64,000 nucleotides of DNA from Heloderma charlesbogerti (Eukaryota > Chordata > Lepidosauria > Squamata > Helodermatidae): positions 310,001-374,000 of the forward strand of contig JANEZZ010001949.1 of assembly GCA_026122225.1 (NCBI GenBank). The letters are read 5' to 3'. Of this stretch, positions 63,109-64,000 are shown piece by piece. The notes under the pieces were generated by a model. The model did not search any database. It saw only the letters and a program-made list of their open reading frames with translations, and was not told the origin of the DNA. The position numbers and the translations under genes were made by a program. Position 1 is the stretch's first letter. Every line of letters begins with the position of its first letter.

Positions 63109-64000
63109 GTGTGGTGCTGAAAATTTCTTCCACAGTTTTTTAAACAATTCTTTCAATTTCATAGAAAATAAATTGCTTTCGAAAAGAAGCTCAAAGGAGA
63201 AATTTTGGGAGAAGTTATCATTTCTTGGGTTCGGGGTTCTTGCACTTCCCTTACTTATGAGGTGCCCAAGTGTCCTATCTTCCATTGTACAATCACGTCT
63301 CCAGCAGCCTGTAGCCCCCTTGGTTTCCTGCACTTCAATTAAAGCCCAAGGGAAGATATCATGAGGTAATTCCTACCATAAGGCTTTTTCAGATCAAAAA
63401 GTGCAGGCAGGCTAGGTGGCTGCAGAGCAATGGAGAGATATGTAGTGGAAAGGAAAGACACACACAGCACCCTCGGCCACTTGGCAGTGATTAGATAAGC
63501 TCAAAAATGCCTTCAAAATGCTTTATAAAACATCCAGAGGATGAGGTAGAAAAGTTGAAGCCTCTTTTATGGGGGAAGAAAACTTTCAGGAAATTGGAGG
63601 ACAGATTTTTGGCACAGCAATAGTTCCACCTCTGTCCTGGAGCTAGATACAACGCTACCCGCATCAACCTGCATTTTGGAGGATGCAAAATGGGGGTGAG
63701 GCCGCCAACAGAGGTGATGCTGTTGCTACTTGTAATGGCAGTGCAAAAAACCAAAATCCCTTACAAAAAAAGAAACAAACCTGTGAGAAACTGCTGAAGA
63801 ATTTCTCCTCCCTCTGCAAAAATTCGGTGGAACCCCCGCCCCCCGGGCCATAAATGTGGGGGAGAATTTCGAGGTCATTTTCGCAGCCGTCTAGTATGTA
63901 TCTTCCAGTAAAGATCCAAAATCTGGTGAATGCCAGTGTGGCGGCAATCCCAAATTAACTTCATGAATGACTATTTCCCACTATTCCCTAGGGTTGTCTG

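Larger units (their letters stand above)
61916..64000. other. RPS6KC1 intron, 5' part continues beyond the window
   Basis: No further MIT or PX exon was found. Holds a MITE, a SINE and an (AC)n run. 63120-64000 has nothing I recognise. Confidence 0.8.

Noticed and set aside
63491..63754. Minus-strand ORF as a possible upstream RPS6KC1 exon
   Set aside because: The translation shows no MIT or PX similarity and no phase-compatible donor before the exon at 61790-61915.

Overview
This is a 64-kb piece of vertebrate nuclear DNA, most likely from a squamate reptile (lizard or snake). The evidence is the repeat content: CR1 retrotransposon tails, several tRNA-derived SINE families of the kind common in squamates, an L1-like fragment, and very many short palindromic DNA transposons of hAT type with 8-bp target duplications. 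Genes are sparse, introns are long, every splice site I placed is GT-AG, and nothing looks bacterial (no operons, no ribosome binding sites, no CRISPR). The species cannot be named from sequence alone.

One protein-coding gene is present: RPS6KC1 (ribosomal protein S6 kinase C1, also RPK118 or S6K-delta-1), on the minus strand. Eight internal coding exons were found, running 5' to 3' at 61790-61915, 56934-57019, 43093-43140, 40083-40215, 28577-30118, 28216-28305, 11967-12049 and 8641-8736. Their reading phases join without a break over 2,204 coding bases, about 734 residues. They cover the end of the MIT domain and nearly all of the kinase-like domain, which is divided by a serine-rich, acidic insert of about 450 residues carried by the single large exon. 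The N-terminal PX and MIT exons must lie beyond position 64000. The last coding exon was not found and probably lies before position 1. The protein looks like a pseudokinase: the DFG motif reads YFS and the HRD motif reads CRD, while the catalytic-loop Asp and the APE motif are kept.

The rest of the window is intron, apart from the 8.6 kb left of the last exon found, which is presumably also intron. Main contents: 1-8640, a Harbinger-like MITE, an LTR-like promoter region, a large hAT MITE and a solo LTR nested in a MITE; 8737-11966, a CR1 tail inside a hAT element and a 0.6-kb foldback element; 12050-28215, the most repeat-dense part; 30119-40082, a CR1 reverse-transcriptase remnant, an L1-like remnant and a CR1 split by a MITE; 40216-43092, a near-perfect 106-bp inverted repeat; 43141-56933, a quiet AT-rich stretch that may be a conserved non-coding element, an endogenous-retrovirus solo LTR and two hAT elements with perfect target duplications; 57020-64000, mostly unique DNA with a few MITEs and a SINE.

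I found no undescribed biological system. The most unusual items are the young inverted repeat at 42004-42244, the foldback element at 10425-11047 and the nested insertions that give relative insertion ages. Repeat families were identified by eye, without a library, so class names are firmer than family names.
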